Assembly: GCA_934229535.1 (NCBI GenBank)
Contig: CAKQDS010000013.1
Span: 1-46,665, forward strand
Length of the DNA stretch: 46,665 nt
Direction: 5' to 3'
Origin: an uncultured Anaeroplasmataceae bacterium
GTDB taxonomy: Bacteria; Bacillota_I; Bacilli_A; Acholeplasmatales; Anaeroplasmataceae
Positions 21,493 through 30,900 of the stretch are shown here, piece by piece. The notes beneath the pieces were generated by a model. That model saw nothing but the letters and a program-made list of their open reading frames with translations, searched no databases and had not been told where the DNA came from. The stretch's first letter is position 1. The number at the start of each line of letters is the position of its first letter. The translations under genes and the position numbers were made by a program.

Positions 21493-22725
21493 TTATTCAA
21501 TAATTTCATATTTAACTCCAAGATTCTTTAAATTCCTTAAAAAATCAGCATAGCCTCTTTCTATTATTTCATAATTATTAATTACAGTATTTGTGGGGCT
21601 AGCAATAGCAAATAAAAACAATGCAGCACAGGCCCTAAGATCAGAGGCTTTAACACTGCCAGAAACAAATACACTATGATTGGTTATAATTTTGTTATCC
21701 ATAGTGTTAATCCTAGCTCCTAAATGAACAAGCTCTAAAGGAGCACTAAAGCGATTCTTGAATACCTTATCCCCAATAATTGCACTACCATTATTGAATA
21801 AAAATAAAATGCTAAATAAGGGTTGAGCATCAGTTGGAATTTTCGGATATAAATCAGCATCAAAGCTAAAAGGAACAACCTTACTTTTATTACAACATAA
21901 AACATTTTTATACATTATAATATCAGCATTATTTAAAATAAGTGTTCTTATTGGATAATCTATATGAAGCAAATTAACATTTTCTAATTTAATATTACCG
22001 CATAACAAAGCCATAATTATATATGTTAATGCTTCAATTCTATCAGGAATTATTTTATATTTAACACTTCTTTTAGGAATAGAGGTAAATATTTCAATAC
22101 TTCGTTTTTTTATTATTTTAAAGCCAAGCTTATTTAAAAAATTAAGTGTATCAACAACCTCAGGCTCTAATGAATAATTATAAATTGTAGCATTAGAAAA
22201 TATTGTTGCAAAAACAGTATTAATGGTTGCCCCTACACTATTACCTTTTAAGGTAATATTAATATGATCATTTTTTAGCTTACCATCTATCTCAATTAAA
22301 TTTTCATTACAATTAACATTATAGCCCATAGCCTTAAATGCTTCAAAATGATAATCAAGGGGTCTTTCACCAAGCTTACAGCCTCCAGGATAATATATCT
22401 TACATTTACCAAAAAGAGCTAAAAAAACACCTATTAAGTAATATGAAGCTCTAAATTTTAAAACCTCAGCAATTAATAAATCCTTATAGGTAAGCTTACT
22501 TGAATCAATAACTAAGAAATCATCAACAAAAGTATAGCTAACATTTAAGTAAGAAAATATATTTAACAAATTATAAACATCAGCTATTTTTGGAACATTA
22601 CCTATAGTGGCCTTTCCTTTATTTAAAAGGCTTGCACACATAATTGGCAGGCAGGCATTCTTTGAGCCATGAATTTTTACTGTACCACTTAGATATTTAC
22701 CGCCATAGATTTTGATTTTAGACAT
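21493..22725 (-). CDS. murA: UDP-GlcNAc 1-carboxyvinyltransferase
   Basis: A 410-residue enzyme for the first committed step of peptidoglycan synthesis, adding enolpyruvate from PEP to UDP-GlcNAc. Key residues are present: K22 in SKNACLP, R92 in FRASYYL and the fosfomycin-target cysteine C116 in GGCKLGERPLDYH. 'PDRIEALTY', 'PKIPTDAQPLF', 'KNRFSAPLE', 'DLRACAALF' and 'ERGYADFL' follow. Several blocks are looser than in typical MurA (TDMQ is TDAQ, ENRF is KNRF), so it may be a second, diverged copy. The start at 22725 (MSKIKIYGG) follows AAGGTG; a GTG nine bases earlier is less likely. Confidence 0.88.
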   Translation of the reverse strand: MSKIKIYGGKYLSGTVKIHGSKNACLPIMCASLLNKGKATIGNVPKIADVYNLLNIFSYLNVSYTFVDDFLVIDSSKLTYKDLLIAEVLKFRASYYLIGVFLALFGKCKIYYPGGCKLGERPLDYHFEAFKAMGYNVNCNENLIEIDGKLKNDHINITLKGNSVGATINTVFATIFSNATIYNYSLEPEVVDTLNFLNKLGFKIIKKRSIEIFTSIPKRSVKYKIIPDRIEALTYIIMALLCGNIKLENVNLLHIDYPIRTLILNNADIIMYKNVLCCNKSKVVPFSFDADLYPKIPTDAQPLFSILFLFNNGSAIIGDKVFKNRFSAPLELVHLGARINTMDNKIITNHSVFVSGSVKASDLRACAALFLFAIASPTNTVINNYEIIERGYADFLRNLKNLGVKYEIIE

Positions 22726-22767
22726 ATATTTCACCTTATTATCATTTTTATTTCTTTAATATTATGG

Positions 22768-22773
22768 TATAAT
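22768..22773 (+). promoter_or_regulatory. Extended -10 promoter of the yfhO operon
   Basis: TGGTATAAT with a poor -35. A start about 7 bases downstream would leave a short leader of about 20 bases holding GAGG and the TTG start at 22800. Confidence 0.5.
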
Positions 22774-22799
22774 TGATTAAAGAATGTGAGGTTTTACAC

Positions 22800-25775
22800 T
22801 TGGAAGCAACAAATAATAACTTCTTTAAAAAATTATTTTTTAAGCTTAAGAGCTATGGGAAAAGAGTTTTAACTGATCCTAAGGAAGGATTCTATTTTCT
22901 TTTCTTTATTTTGTTAATAATGATGGCCATTATGGTTATAGGAACTGTATATAATGGAGGCTTCTTCCATTTTAATACTGATGATATAATTCAATATTAT
23001 CCATTTATGGGTGGCTTTATTGATAGGCTAAAGGAAGGAAAGCTATCTCTATATGATACAACCCTGTTTGGGGGAACTTCATTTTTCGCTGGAGTTTATT
23101 ATCTACCATTTGATGTATTTACATTATTAACACTTCTTTTAAGCTTTGTAATGCAAGCAGAAACAGCCTATGGTCTTACTAATTTTTTAAGACCACTTTG
23201 TGGAGCGCTATTACTATATTATGTTCTCTATCGAAAGAATTTAAAAATTAAAACCTGCATTGTTACCTCACTTATTTATTTCTTTGGAGGTATGACCGAA
23301 GCCTATTATGTGTTCCCTGTTTATTTAGGTATCAATTTCTATGCACCACTGGCTATGATGATATGTGATTTATGCTTAGATAAAAAGGGTAAATGGTATT
23401 TATTGTTGCCCCTATATAGTGTAACTGTTATATTATATGATTTCTATTTAGCATATATGCTTTTAGCATTTTTAATGATTTATTTTATTGTCTCAATGCA
23501 TGAAAGAGATATTTTCTCATTCTTTAGTAAAAAGAATTGCTTTATCATTAATAAGGAATTTTGGTTAAGATTTTTAGAATGCTTTAGTCTAGTTATTCTT
23601 GGCGTACTTATGGCCGCATTTATGCTTATTCCAAGTATGCAATATGTTTTAATTGAATCATCAAGAAATTCTACATCCTTTAAAGAACAGCTATGGTTCT
23701 TTACAAATTATGATAATAATCTTCATAAGCAGGTATTTTCTTGGCGTCATTATTTTACAATGTGGTGTAATTTCTTTATACCTAATGAGCCACATCGTTT
23801 TATGCTAGTAGCCGCTGGTGATTATGTTAAGGAGCACGCAACATTCTATTTAACATGTGGTGGTGCCATCTATTTAACCTATTTCTTCTTTTTAAGAGGA
23901 AAAAGAGCTAATCGCTTAAAGGGCTTTGTATTATTTCTTAATGCATTATTTTTAATTCCAATATTTTCTAAAATATTTACAGTTAATGCTGAGCCTTATG
24001 TAAGATGGTTCTTCATCCCTTATATCTTTAATATGTATGCAATGGCTCTAGCAATGGATGAAAATGATTTTGCTATTGGTAAAAATAAATTATCAAAGCT
24101 TATTCCTATTTGCGTTACCTTATTAGGTCTAATAACTCTAACCTTTGTTATTGTAAAGGATCCAGATATCTTTATTCATTATAATAAAGCTGATTTCTTC
24201 TTTTATCCAATACTTGGTGTATCTATTGCTATTCTTAGTATTTATTTAATTATTTATATTGTTTATGCTATCCTAGCTTTATTAAACATTGATTTTAAGG
24301 TTATTAAAACAATCACCCCTCTAATGATATTTGCTGAATGTGTTTTTGCTGCCGTTTTAATCTTCTGCAATATTGATAATACCTCAAGCTGGTATTATAA
24401 AAATAAAAATTTAATGAATGAAATGAAGGATAATTTAATAGATTATGGCTATACTGATGAATCAGGATATCGTATTAATATTTATGATAATTCTGCTAAA
24501 TCAACAGCTAATACTAATTCTTTAATAGGTAATGTTAATTTTGGTAGATTCTTCCAATCATTTTATAATACACCATTAAACACTTGTCTTGGTAAGGTTT
24601 ATAATGAAGGCTCAACATCGTGGAGTAGAGCATTTAATGGTGGCTATAATTTATTATCAAGTAATATTTTTACAACAAAATATATTGTTTGCTGGACAAG
24701 ACAAGGCCTACATTTCCCGGAATATTATGAAAAGCTTGGTGAAAAAGGTGAATATACCTATTATGCCCTAAAGGATATGCCACAGTTTATTGTTTATGAT
24801 GATGCTTATTATTCAATTTCCGGATCAAATCTAGCCTTCCAAGAGGAAGCAATCTTAAATTATGCCTTTGTTGAAAAGCCTGCAATTATTAATTCAATTA
24901 ATGATAAAAATGAAGATGCAACTTACGAAGAAATAGCTAAAATAAAGGATGATTTAATAAAAGAAAATAAAACTGATGTGCTTGATAGTATTAATCTTTA
25001 TGAGGAATATTTAAAAGCTGGAATTAACTTTAAAACTCCCTCAGAGGTTAAAGCATCTTTAGTAGGATACCAAAAAACTAAAAACACACAATTAAGAAAA
25101 TCATCTATTGAAGAGGTTAATGGTAGTAAATATTATTGTTACGATATAGAAAATCTAACAAATTTACTAAAAAATGATGCCCTACAAATTTATCCATTTG
25201 ATAGTCAAATTAGAGAAATGACCTATAATGATAATTTTATAAGAGACACTAATGGTAATGATCATGGAATGCACTACACTACCTGCTATTTAGAGGATTC
25301 TTGGACTCCTTCTAAGCTATATGTTCGTGTTGATGATACATCATGGGGTGATACATTAAGCCTTTATAGCTATAATTATGATATTTATACAAGCTTTATT
25401 GCCCGTCAAAATCAATACAAAAATAAAACATTTAAAATTGATGGCAATAAGATAAGTTTAACCTGTGATATGCCAAGTCTAGGTAAAACAAGAATCATCA
25501 AAACCCCATATACTTATTCTAAGGATTGGCATGCCAATTATAATTACAAAACAATTAATGTAGATGGTGGCTTCTTAGGAATCATTGTTCCTGATGATGT
25601 ATCTAAGGTTAATTTAACAATAACCTATACTCCAGCCGGATTTACAACTGGTTGCAAAATTAGTGGCATTGGTTGTATAATATATGTAGGTATATGTACT
25701 CCTATTTTAATTAATGTATATAGAAAGAGAAAAGAAAAGAATGAAAAAGATAACGATAATAGTTCCTTGTTATAA
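22800..25775 (+). CDS. yfhO: YfhO-family membrane glycosyltransferase
   Basis: About 991 residues with a dozen or more membrane helices in the first 550 and a large extracytoplasmic domain, then a final helix ('GCIIYVGICTPILINVY') and a basic tail. The N-terminal part has the YfhO pattern 'FNTDDIIQYYPFMGGFIDRLKEGKLSLYDTTLFGG', including the acidic DD expected of GT-C enzymes. In B. subtilis YfhO adds GlcNAc to lipoteichoic acid outside the membrane, using lipid-linked sugar made by CsbB and flipped by GtcA. Here the same three genes are consecutive. The TTG at 22800 is chosen as start because GAGG is eight bases away and the in-frame TTG at 22773 overlaps the promoter. Confidence 0.9.
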   Translation: MEATNNNFFKKLFFKLKSYGKRVLTDPKEGFYFLFFILLIMMAIMVIGTVYNGGFFHFNTDDIIQYYPFMGGFIDRLKEGKLSLYDTTLFGGTSFFAGVYYLPFDVFTLLTLLLSFVMQAETAYGLTNFLRPLCGALLLYYVLYRKNLKIKTCIVTSLIYFFGGMTEAYYVFPVYLGINFYAPLAMMICDLCLDKKGKWYLLLPLYSVTVILYDFYLAYMLLAFLMIYFIVSMHERDIFSFFSKKNCFIINKEFWLRFLECFSLVILGVLMAAFMLIPSMQYVLIESSRNSTSFKEQLWFFTNYDNNLHKQVFSWRHYFTMWCNFFIPNEPHRFMLVAAGDYVKEHATFYLTCGGAIYLTYFFFLRGKRANRLKGFVLFLNALFLIPIFSKIFTVNAEPYVRWFFIPYIFNMYAMALAMDENDFAIGKNKLSKLIPICVTLLGLITLTFVIVKDPDIFIHYNKADFFFYPILGVSIAILSIYLIIYIVYAILALLNIDFKVIKTITPLMIFAECVFAAVLIFCNIDNTSSWYYKNKNLMNEMKDNLIDYGYTDESGYRINIYDNSAKSTANTNSLIGNVNFGRFFQSFYNTPLNTCLGKVYNEGSTSWSRAFNGGYNLLSSNIFTTKYIVCWTRQGLHFPEYYEKLGEKGEYTYYALKDMPQFIVYDDAYYSISGSNLAFQEEAILNYAFVEKPAIINSINDKNEDATYEEIAKIKDDLIKENKTDVLDSINLYEEYLKAGINFKTPSEVKASLVGYQKTKNTQLRKSSIEEVNGSKYYCYDIENLTNLLKNDALQIYPFDSQIREMTYNDNFIRDTNGNDHGMHYTTCYLEDSWTPSKLYVRVDDTSWGDTLSLYSYNYDIYTSFIARQNQYKNKTFKIDGNKISLTCDMPSLGKTRIIKTPYTYSKDWHANYNYKTINVDGGFLGIIVPDDVSKVNLTITYTPAGFTTGCKISGIGCIIYVGICTPILINVYRKRKEKNEKDNDNSSLL

Positions 25776-26670
25776 CGAGGAAGAAACAATTCCTTATTTT
25801 TATAATGAGATTGTTAAATATTTAGATTCAAATCATGATTGGCATATTATTCTTGTTAATGATGGCTCAAAGGATAAAACCTTAGAAATAATGAAGGAAT
25901 ATGCTAAAAAGGATAAGCGTATGCTTTACCTATCATTTTCAAGAAATTTTGGTAAGGAAGCAGCAATGTATGCTGGTCTTGAGGCTTCAATGAAAATTAA
26001 AAGCGATGCCGCAATAATAATGGACGTCGACCTTCAGGACCCACCTTCTCTTATCCCTGAAATGCTTAAAGCCTATGAGGAAGGCTATCAGCATATTTAT
26101 GCCAAACATAAAAATCGTAAAGGAGCAAATCCTTTTAAGGCAATGTGCTCACTTGCCTTCTATAAGGTTTATGCTTTCATAACAAAGGACAAGCAAATGG
26201 CTAAGGGTGCTAGAGATTTCTGCCTACTTGATAAAAAGGTTGTTGAAGCCTTCTTAAAAATCAAGGATTATGAAAGATTCACAAAGGGAATCTATCATTA
26301 TGTTGGTTTCAAAAAGAAATGCATTGAATTTGATTATGTAGAGCGTGTTGCTGGTACAACTAAATGGAGCTTCAAAAAGCTATTCCATTATGCTCTTCTT
26401 GGTATAAGAGAATTTTCAAGATTCTATGAATATATTCCTAAAATCTTTGCTTGGCTTACCTTCTTCTTACTTGGCTTTGATGTAATCTATGGAATTGTAA
26501 AGCATAACATGAACTGGTCAGCAATTAGACTTGATGCCTTTATGCTATTATTATTTATTACCTTATTCTATATCTGTAGATTAATTTATGAGGTAAGAAA
26601 TCAGGTTCAAAACCGACCAATTTATATTGAAGACGAATCAAATGTGGATGAAGTAAATGAAGCAGAATAA
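25741..26670 (+). CDS. csbB: Polyprenyl-phosphate glycosyltransferase (CsbB/GtrB-like)
   Basis: A 309-residue GT2 enzyme that charges undecaprenyl phosphate with a sugar on the cytoplasmic face. The GT-A fold starts MKKITIIVPCYNEEETIP, has 'LVNDGSKDKT', the metal-binding DVDLQDPP and 'GARDFCLLDKKV'. Two membrane helices near the C-terminus ('IFAWLTFFLLGFDVIYGIV', 'DAFMLLLFITLFYICRLIY') fit GtrB/CsbB. It overlaps the yfhO end by 35 bases. The sugar is likely GlcNAc or another hexose; specificity cannot be read from sequence. Confidence 0.9.
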   Translation: MKKITIIVPCYNEEETIPYFYNEIVKYLDSNHDWHIILVNDGSKDKTLEIMKEYAKKDKRMLYLSFSRNFGKEAAMYAGLEASMKIKSDAAIIMDVDLQDPPSLIPEMLKAYEEGYQHIYAKHKNRKGANPFKAMCSLAFYKVYAFITKDKQMAKGARDFCLLDKKVVEAFLKIKDYERFTKGIYHYVGFKKKCIEFDYVERVAGTTKWSFKKLFHYALLGIREFSRFYEYIPKIFAWLTFFLLGFDVIYGIVKHNMNWSAIRLDAFMLLLFITLFYICRLIYEVRNQVQNRPIYIEDESNVDEVNEAE

Positions 26671-27127
26671 AAAAGAATTATTTAAAGAAATCATAAGATT
26701 TCTTATTGTAGGTGGAATTGCCACCCTAGGCGATTACATAATTTTCTATCTATGTAACCTACTAATATTTAAGAGCTTAAATGAAAGTCTAAATTTAACC
26801 CTTTCTACCGCTCTTGGCTTTATAACTGGTTTATTAATTAATTGGTTTTTACAATCATTTGTCTTTAAATATGTTGGTAAGGATCAAACAAGATCAAAGC
26901 TTGTATTCTTGAAATTTGTATTAATAAGTGTAATAGGCTTAGGCATAACTGAGCTTGGTATGCTAGTATCAAGGCCTATTTATTCTAAGCTAATAATTGA
27001 TGTATTTGGCTTATTTAAATTTGATTTTTGGAAGCTATTTATGAAATGTCTAATGACCCTAATTGTTCTTGTTTGGAATTATTTTGGAAGAAAATTATTT
27101 GTATTCAAACAAAAGGAAGAAGTTTAA
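26657..27127 (+). CDS. gtcA: GtrA/GtcA-family lipid-sugar flippase
   Basis: A 156-residue protein with four membrane helices: 'FLIVGGIATLGDYIIFYLC' (the family N-terminal motif), 'ALGFITGLLINWFLQSFVF', 'FVLISVIGLGITELGMLV' and 'CLMTLIVLVWNYFGRKLFVF'. It probably moves undecaprenyl-phosphate-sugar to the outer leaflet for YfhO. It overlaps the csbB-like gene by 14 bases and ends the operon; a terminator follows. Confidence 0.9.
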   Translation: MKQNKKELFKEIIRFLIVGGIATLGDYIIFYLCNLLIFKSLNESLNLTLSTALGFITGLLINWFLQSFVFKYVGKDQTRSKLVFLKFVLISVIGLGITELGMLVSRPIYSKLIIDVFGLFKFDFWKLFMKCLMTLIVLVWNYFGRKLFVFKQKEEV

Positions 27128-27141
27128 CGCTTCTTCCTTTT
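27111..27141 (+). terminator. Intrinsic terminator of the yfhO operon
   Basis: AAAAGGAAGAAG, seven-base loop, CTTCTTCCTTTT, overlapping the gtcA stop codon. Confidence 0.85.
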
Positions 27142-27185
27142 ATTTAAATATATCCACAAAAAAATAAGTAATTTATTTTAAATGA
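27142..27185 (+). pseudogene. Remnant of a type I toxin peptide gene
   Basis: Directly after the gtcA terminator, the plus strand reads TTTAAATATATCCACAAAAA, matching the 3' end of the toxin ORF at 27571-27645 (codons for K-Y-I-H-K-K, with CAC for CAT). The 5' part, ribosome site and promoter are missing. The homology then continues through the antitoxin gene. Confidence 0.55.
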
Positions 27186-27301
27186 TTTGGAGAAGAAAAA
27201 AAGAACTGGCGGGTACTTTTCTCTAAATCATTTTAAAATATTTAGAGTAGCCTTATCTTGGCTTCATCTCATATTATATGCAAATTTTAATTAAATATCA
27301 A
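27186..27301 (-). ncRNA. Orphan type I antitoxin RNA, copy 1
   Basis: Minus-strand promoter TTGATA (27296-27301), 17-base spacer, TATAAT (27273-27278). The predicted RNA runs about 27266 to 27186 and ends at a terminator (arms around 27194-27212, one mismatch, then TTTTTTT). It is nearly identical to copy 2 at 27663-27779: both contain GAAGCCAAGATAAGGCTACT followed by CTAAAT, and the promoters share hexamers and spacer sequence. Because its toxin partner is truncated, it may act as a spare antitoxin (anti-addiction) for the intact locus. Confidence 0.65.
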
Positions 27302-27439
27302 TAGAATTGTTTATTTTCATATAATTATTTTTTTAGAAAGTAATAACAATGCTATTTTATTATACCTACATTTTTAAAGGCCATAAAACAACATTTTTAA
27401 TTACTACTTACACATATTTCAATATTTTTTGAGAAAATG

Positions 27440-27468
27440 TTTATATTCACATACATTTATGCTATAAT
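27440..27468 (+). promoter_or_regulatory. Promoter of the type I toxin mRNA
   Basis: TTTATA (27440-27445), 17-base spacer, TGCTATAAT (TATAAT 27463-27468). Transcription would start near 27475, about 96 bases before the toxin ATG. Confidence 0.7.
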
Positions 27469-27533
27469 CACAACTATGGAAGCTGGGAAACAGTGCTGCT
27501 CTTTAAAAGGCGGTGATGCTTATGGTTATATAT

Positions 27534-27562
27534 AAGCTCTCCGTACTCTATAAGGAGGGCTT
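27534..27562 (+). promoter_or_regulatory. Hairpin hiding the toxin ribosome-binding site
   Basis: AAGCTCTCC (27534-27542) can pair over all nine bases with GGAGGGCTT (27554-27562), one G-U. This buries the Shine-Dalgarno AAGGAGG at 27552-27558. Such sequestration is a shared feature of type I toxin messages. Confidence 0.7.
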
Positions 27563-27570
27563 CAAATCAA

Positions 27571-27645
27571 ATGTTATACCTAATCGGTGTAATATTAAAA
27601 ATTACTTGGGATATAATTAAATATATCCATAAAAAAACAAAGTAA
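27571..27645 (+). CDS. Candidate type I toxin, 24-residue membrane peptide
   Basis: The peptide is one hydrophobic segment (LYLIGVILKITWDIIKYI) followed by a basic tail (HKKTK), the usual build of membrane-damaging type I toxins. It is led by AAGGAGG 12 bases before the ATG, held in a hairpin. A promoter lies upstream, and a convergent antisense RNA overlaps the 3' end of its message. The sequence does not match Fst, TxpA or BsrG as I know them. An alternative frame (27516-27620, or from the ATG at 27522, beginning MVIYKLSVLYKEGFK) overlaps it and has its own AGGCGG site; it is not hydrophobic after the first dozen residues. Confidence 0.6.
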   Translation: MLYLIGVILKITWDIIKYIHKKTK

Positions 27646-27662
27646 CAAATATGATTTGGGGA

Positions 27663-27779
27663 AGAAAAAAAGCACTGCCAGGTGCTTTTCTCTAAATCAA
27701 ATTTTAAAAATAACATTTAGAGTAGCCTTATCTTGGCTTCCTCCATTTATATTATATGCAAATTTTAATTAAATATCAA
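27663..27779 (-). ncRNA. Type I antitoxin RNA, copy 2
   Basis: Minus-strand promoter TTGATA (27774-27779), 17-base spacer, TATAAT (27751-27756). The RNA of about 80 nt (near 27744 to 27663) contains GGAAGCCAAGATAAGGCTAC and ends at the terminator AAAAGCAC, six-base loop, GTGCTTTT plus Ts (27665-27689). It is convergent with the toxin mRNA and complementary to its 3' end, the TxpA/RatA-like layout. Its 5' end also resembles the toxin leader itself (GGAAGC...CTCT.TAAA in both), an extra oddity. Confidence 0.65.
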
Positions 27780-27873
27780 TAGCATTGTTTATTTTTATAC
27801 GATTATTTTCGATAAGATAATAACAATGCTATTTTATAAATATAATTTTTCTTATTTCTAATTATTTATGCTC

Positions 27874-27908
27874 AAAAAGAAGAAGCCTAGTGAACTTCTT
27901 CTTTTTTT
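27874..27908 (-). terminator. Intrinsic terminator of the type III RM operon
   Basis: On the minus strand AAAAAAAGAAGAAG, loop, CTTCTTCTTTTTG, just after the res stop codon; the A/T flanks make it potentially bidirectional. Confidence 0.8.
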
Positions 27909-27916
27909 ACATGCAA

Positions 27917-30900
27917 TTACTTCAATGCATTGATTTTATCAAGCAATGATTGATAAGTATTAATATGTTCATATCTAACTTGGGATGTAGATATATTATT
28001 AAACAATTTCTTAGCACATTCAATCTTAGCCTTTTCAACACCTCTAAGTTGTAATGAATCAAGAGTACCTTTTGTCTCTGCAACAAAATAAATATGCTTT
28101 ACAGAGCCTTCCTTAAAGGCAATCGCCCAGTCTGGACTATAATTTCCTACTGGTGTTGGAATATAAAAGCTAGTTGGAAGTTTAGCGTAAACCACAACCT
28201 CTTCTGCCTCGTCCATATCCTGAGCCAATCTTCTTTCGATTGAATTTGATTTATTAATACCATCCACAAAAACATAATCCTTAATGTGTTTTTTTGCCTT
28301 ATAAGCATTTGAATATTCAGTAGATAATTTAGATTCCGTAAAAATAGTTGATTCAAATTCTCCTTCAACCTGATTATAAGTAATATGTTCAATAATCAAT
28401 GATGCCTTTTGTTCATTAATTATTTTAGAGACCTTATTAATAAATTCCTCAGGATTTGCTTTAAATAATAGAAATTTAGAATCATCAATCTTCTTCAAAA
28501 TTGTAGCAATTGTCCTACGTGTTAAAGATGTTTGGGCAGCTATTTTTCCTAACAAATCATATTTTATTTTATTACTTGTAGATGTATTTAATACATTTGT
28601 AGATTTTGTTATTTCTTTAAAGGCGACACCATTTTCAATTTGACTACTATCAATATTTTCTTTTTGTTCACCTATTGTAATGGTATATTCTAATTTTGTA
28701 ACATAAAGGTCAGAATTAATAACATTGACTGAATTATCAATCAATTCATTTGAATCAAAATCAACATAATAAGCATATTTATGGTTGATTAAGCTCCATA
28801 GCTTTTTAAATTCCTTCTTATTAAAATTCTCATTTAAATTATTATCTTGAACTTTAGATTGTCTACCATTACCAATCAAATTCTTAATAGCATTTTCATC
28901 ATAAATTGACTGAACTAATGTATGAATTTGCTCAGCAAGAGGCTCTAGCTCAGGTATCATTGGAGCTAATGTTCCAGTCTCCTTCGCTATTTTATAATCA
29001 TCTGTAGGCTTTTCATCTACATCGATATAATTATTTCTTATTAGATATTGATAGATTGCTGTAGCTTGACGAGGAGTAATTTTTTCTTCCTTGTTATCAA
29101 CAATAATTGTTTTTCCAGTAAAGAATGTGATAGATGCTTGCTTTGGTCTATCATATAAATCATCTTTAAAATCAGATTGAATGCCCTTCACAAATGCTTC
29201 ATAAGATTCATTAGCGATAACAGTTAATTTATTTATGTCATAAAAATCAATTCCTTCTGTTGTAGAATCCATTCTATCACCAAATTGATTAACACAAATA
29301 CGCATGCCTCTTCCTACCTCTTGTCTTCTTTGAATGTCATTAGAGGAATGCTTTAGCGTACAAATTTGGAAAACATTTGGATTATCCCAGCCTTCTCTTA
29401 AAGCGGAATGAGAAAAAATAAATCTAGTAGGCTCATCAAATGATAATAATCTTTCCTTATCCTTTAAAATAAGATCATAGGCTGACTCATCAGTTGATAT
29501 ATCGCTGTTTTCTTTAGTTTTTTTCTTATCGTTATAATCAACCTTTCTTCCTGTTTTTTTATCAATTGAAAAATAACCATTATGAGCCTTAGAAGCAGTT
29601 GTATTTCTTAAATAATTACAATATGGAGTATTAAATAATGTTATATATTCATTGACAATATTATTATATTCTTCTTCAAATATTCTACCATATTCGCCAT
29701 TAATTTCATTTCCATCTTCATCATATTGACGATATTTAGCAACCTCATCAATAAAAAATAATGACAAGACCTTAATACCTTTATTAAATAGTTCTTCTTC
29801 TTTTTCAAAATGAGATTTTATTGTTTCTCTTATTTGAATTCGTCTTTCATCCTCTTCATTTACATCACCATGAGCAGTACCAAGTTCTAGTATCTCTCCA
29901 TTTAAAAACGTAACTGTATTATTAAATGGATTTACTTCAGATATAACATATCCATCTTTATATTGTTCCATATTATTTGAAATTTGATATAAATTATCAC
30001 CAACAGCAAGATTTCTAGTTTCTCTATTTATTCTTGCTCCAGAATATATAATCTCCAATTCAATTTTAGCCATAGGAGCCTTATTAGGACTTAATATAAT
30101 ATCTTGAAGATATAAATAGCTATTAGTTCCTCTTAAGTTCTTAACTTGAAATCCTTTAACCTCTATTTTCTTTACTAATTTTTTATTATAAGCATCAAGT
30201 GCATCCAATACATAAACCAAATTATGCTTGTTTTTATGTGTAGCTGAAAAATTAATTGAAAATAATGAATTAAAATTTAATAGACTATCTTGTGTTTTTG
30301 CTCCACCCATTTTTTGTGGCTCATCTAAAATTAAAATAGGCCTATTTTTCTTAATAACATCAATTGGCTTACGTGATTGAAATGCTTCCTGTTCTTCATA
30401 AATTTTTTTTGCGTCTTTAGAAGTAGAGTTAAATGCTTGCGTGTTTATTATCATAACATTAATGGAATCACTACTACTAAATAAATTTAATGGTTCTAAA
30501 TCTTTAGAGTTATAGATAAAGTATCTTGCCTTCTTGCCATAAATATCCATAAAATGATCTTCTGTTTGCTTAAATGTTTTATATACACCCTCGCGAATAG
30601 CTATAGATGGAACAACAACTATAAATTTAGAAAATCCATATCTTTTATTTAATTCAAACATTGTTTTAATATAAACATATGTTTTTCCAGTACCAGTTTC
30701 CATTTCAACATCAAGCTCAACAGCACCAATTTTGTGAGATAAATTAGATGATTCTTTAATGTTGTTTGTTCTTTGAATTTTTTTAATATTTGTTAATAGC
30801 TGTTCAGATGAAAGAAACAATCTTTCATTAGCATACCCAACAAAATCATCATCTTCAGATATATATGTCTCGCTTACTTCTTTGGCATTTTCATCATAAT

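Noticed and set aside
27440..27779. Assignment to the Fst/par family
   Set aside because: The peptide lacks the Fst pattern and the leader repeats are not arranged so that the two RNAs would pair there; the general type I label is safer.
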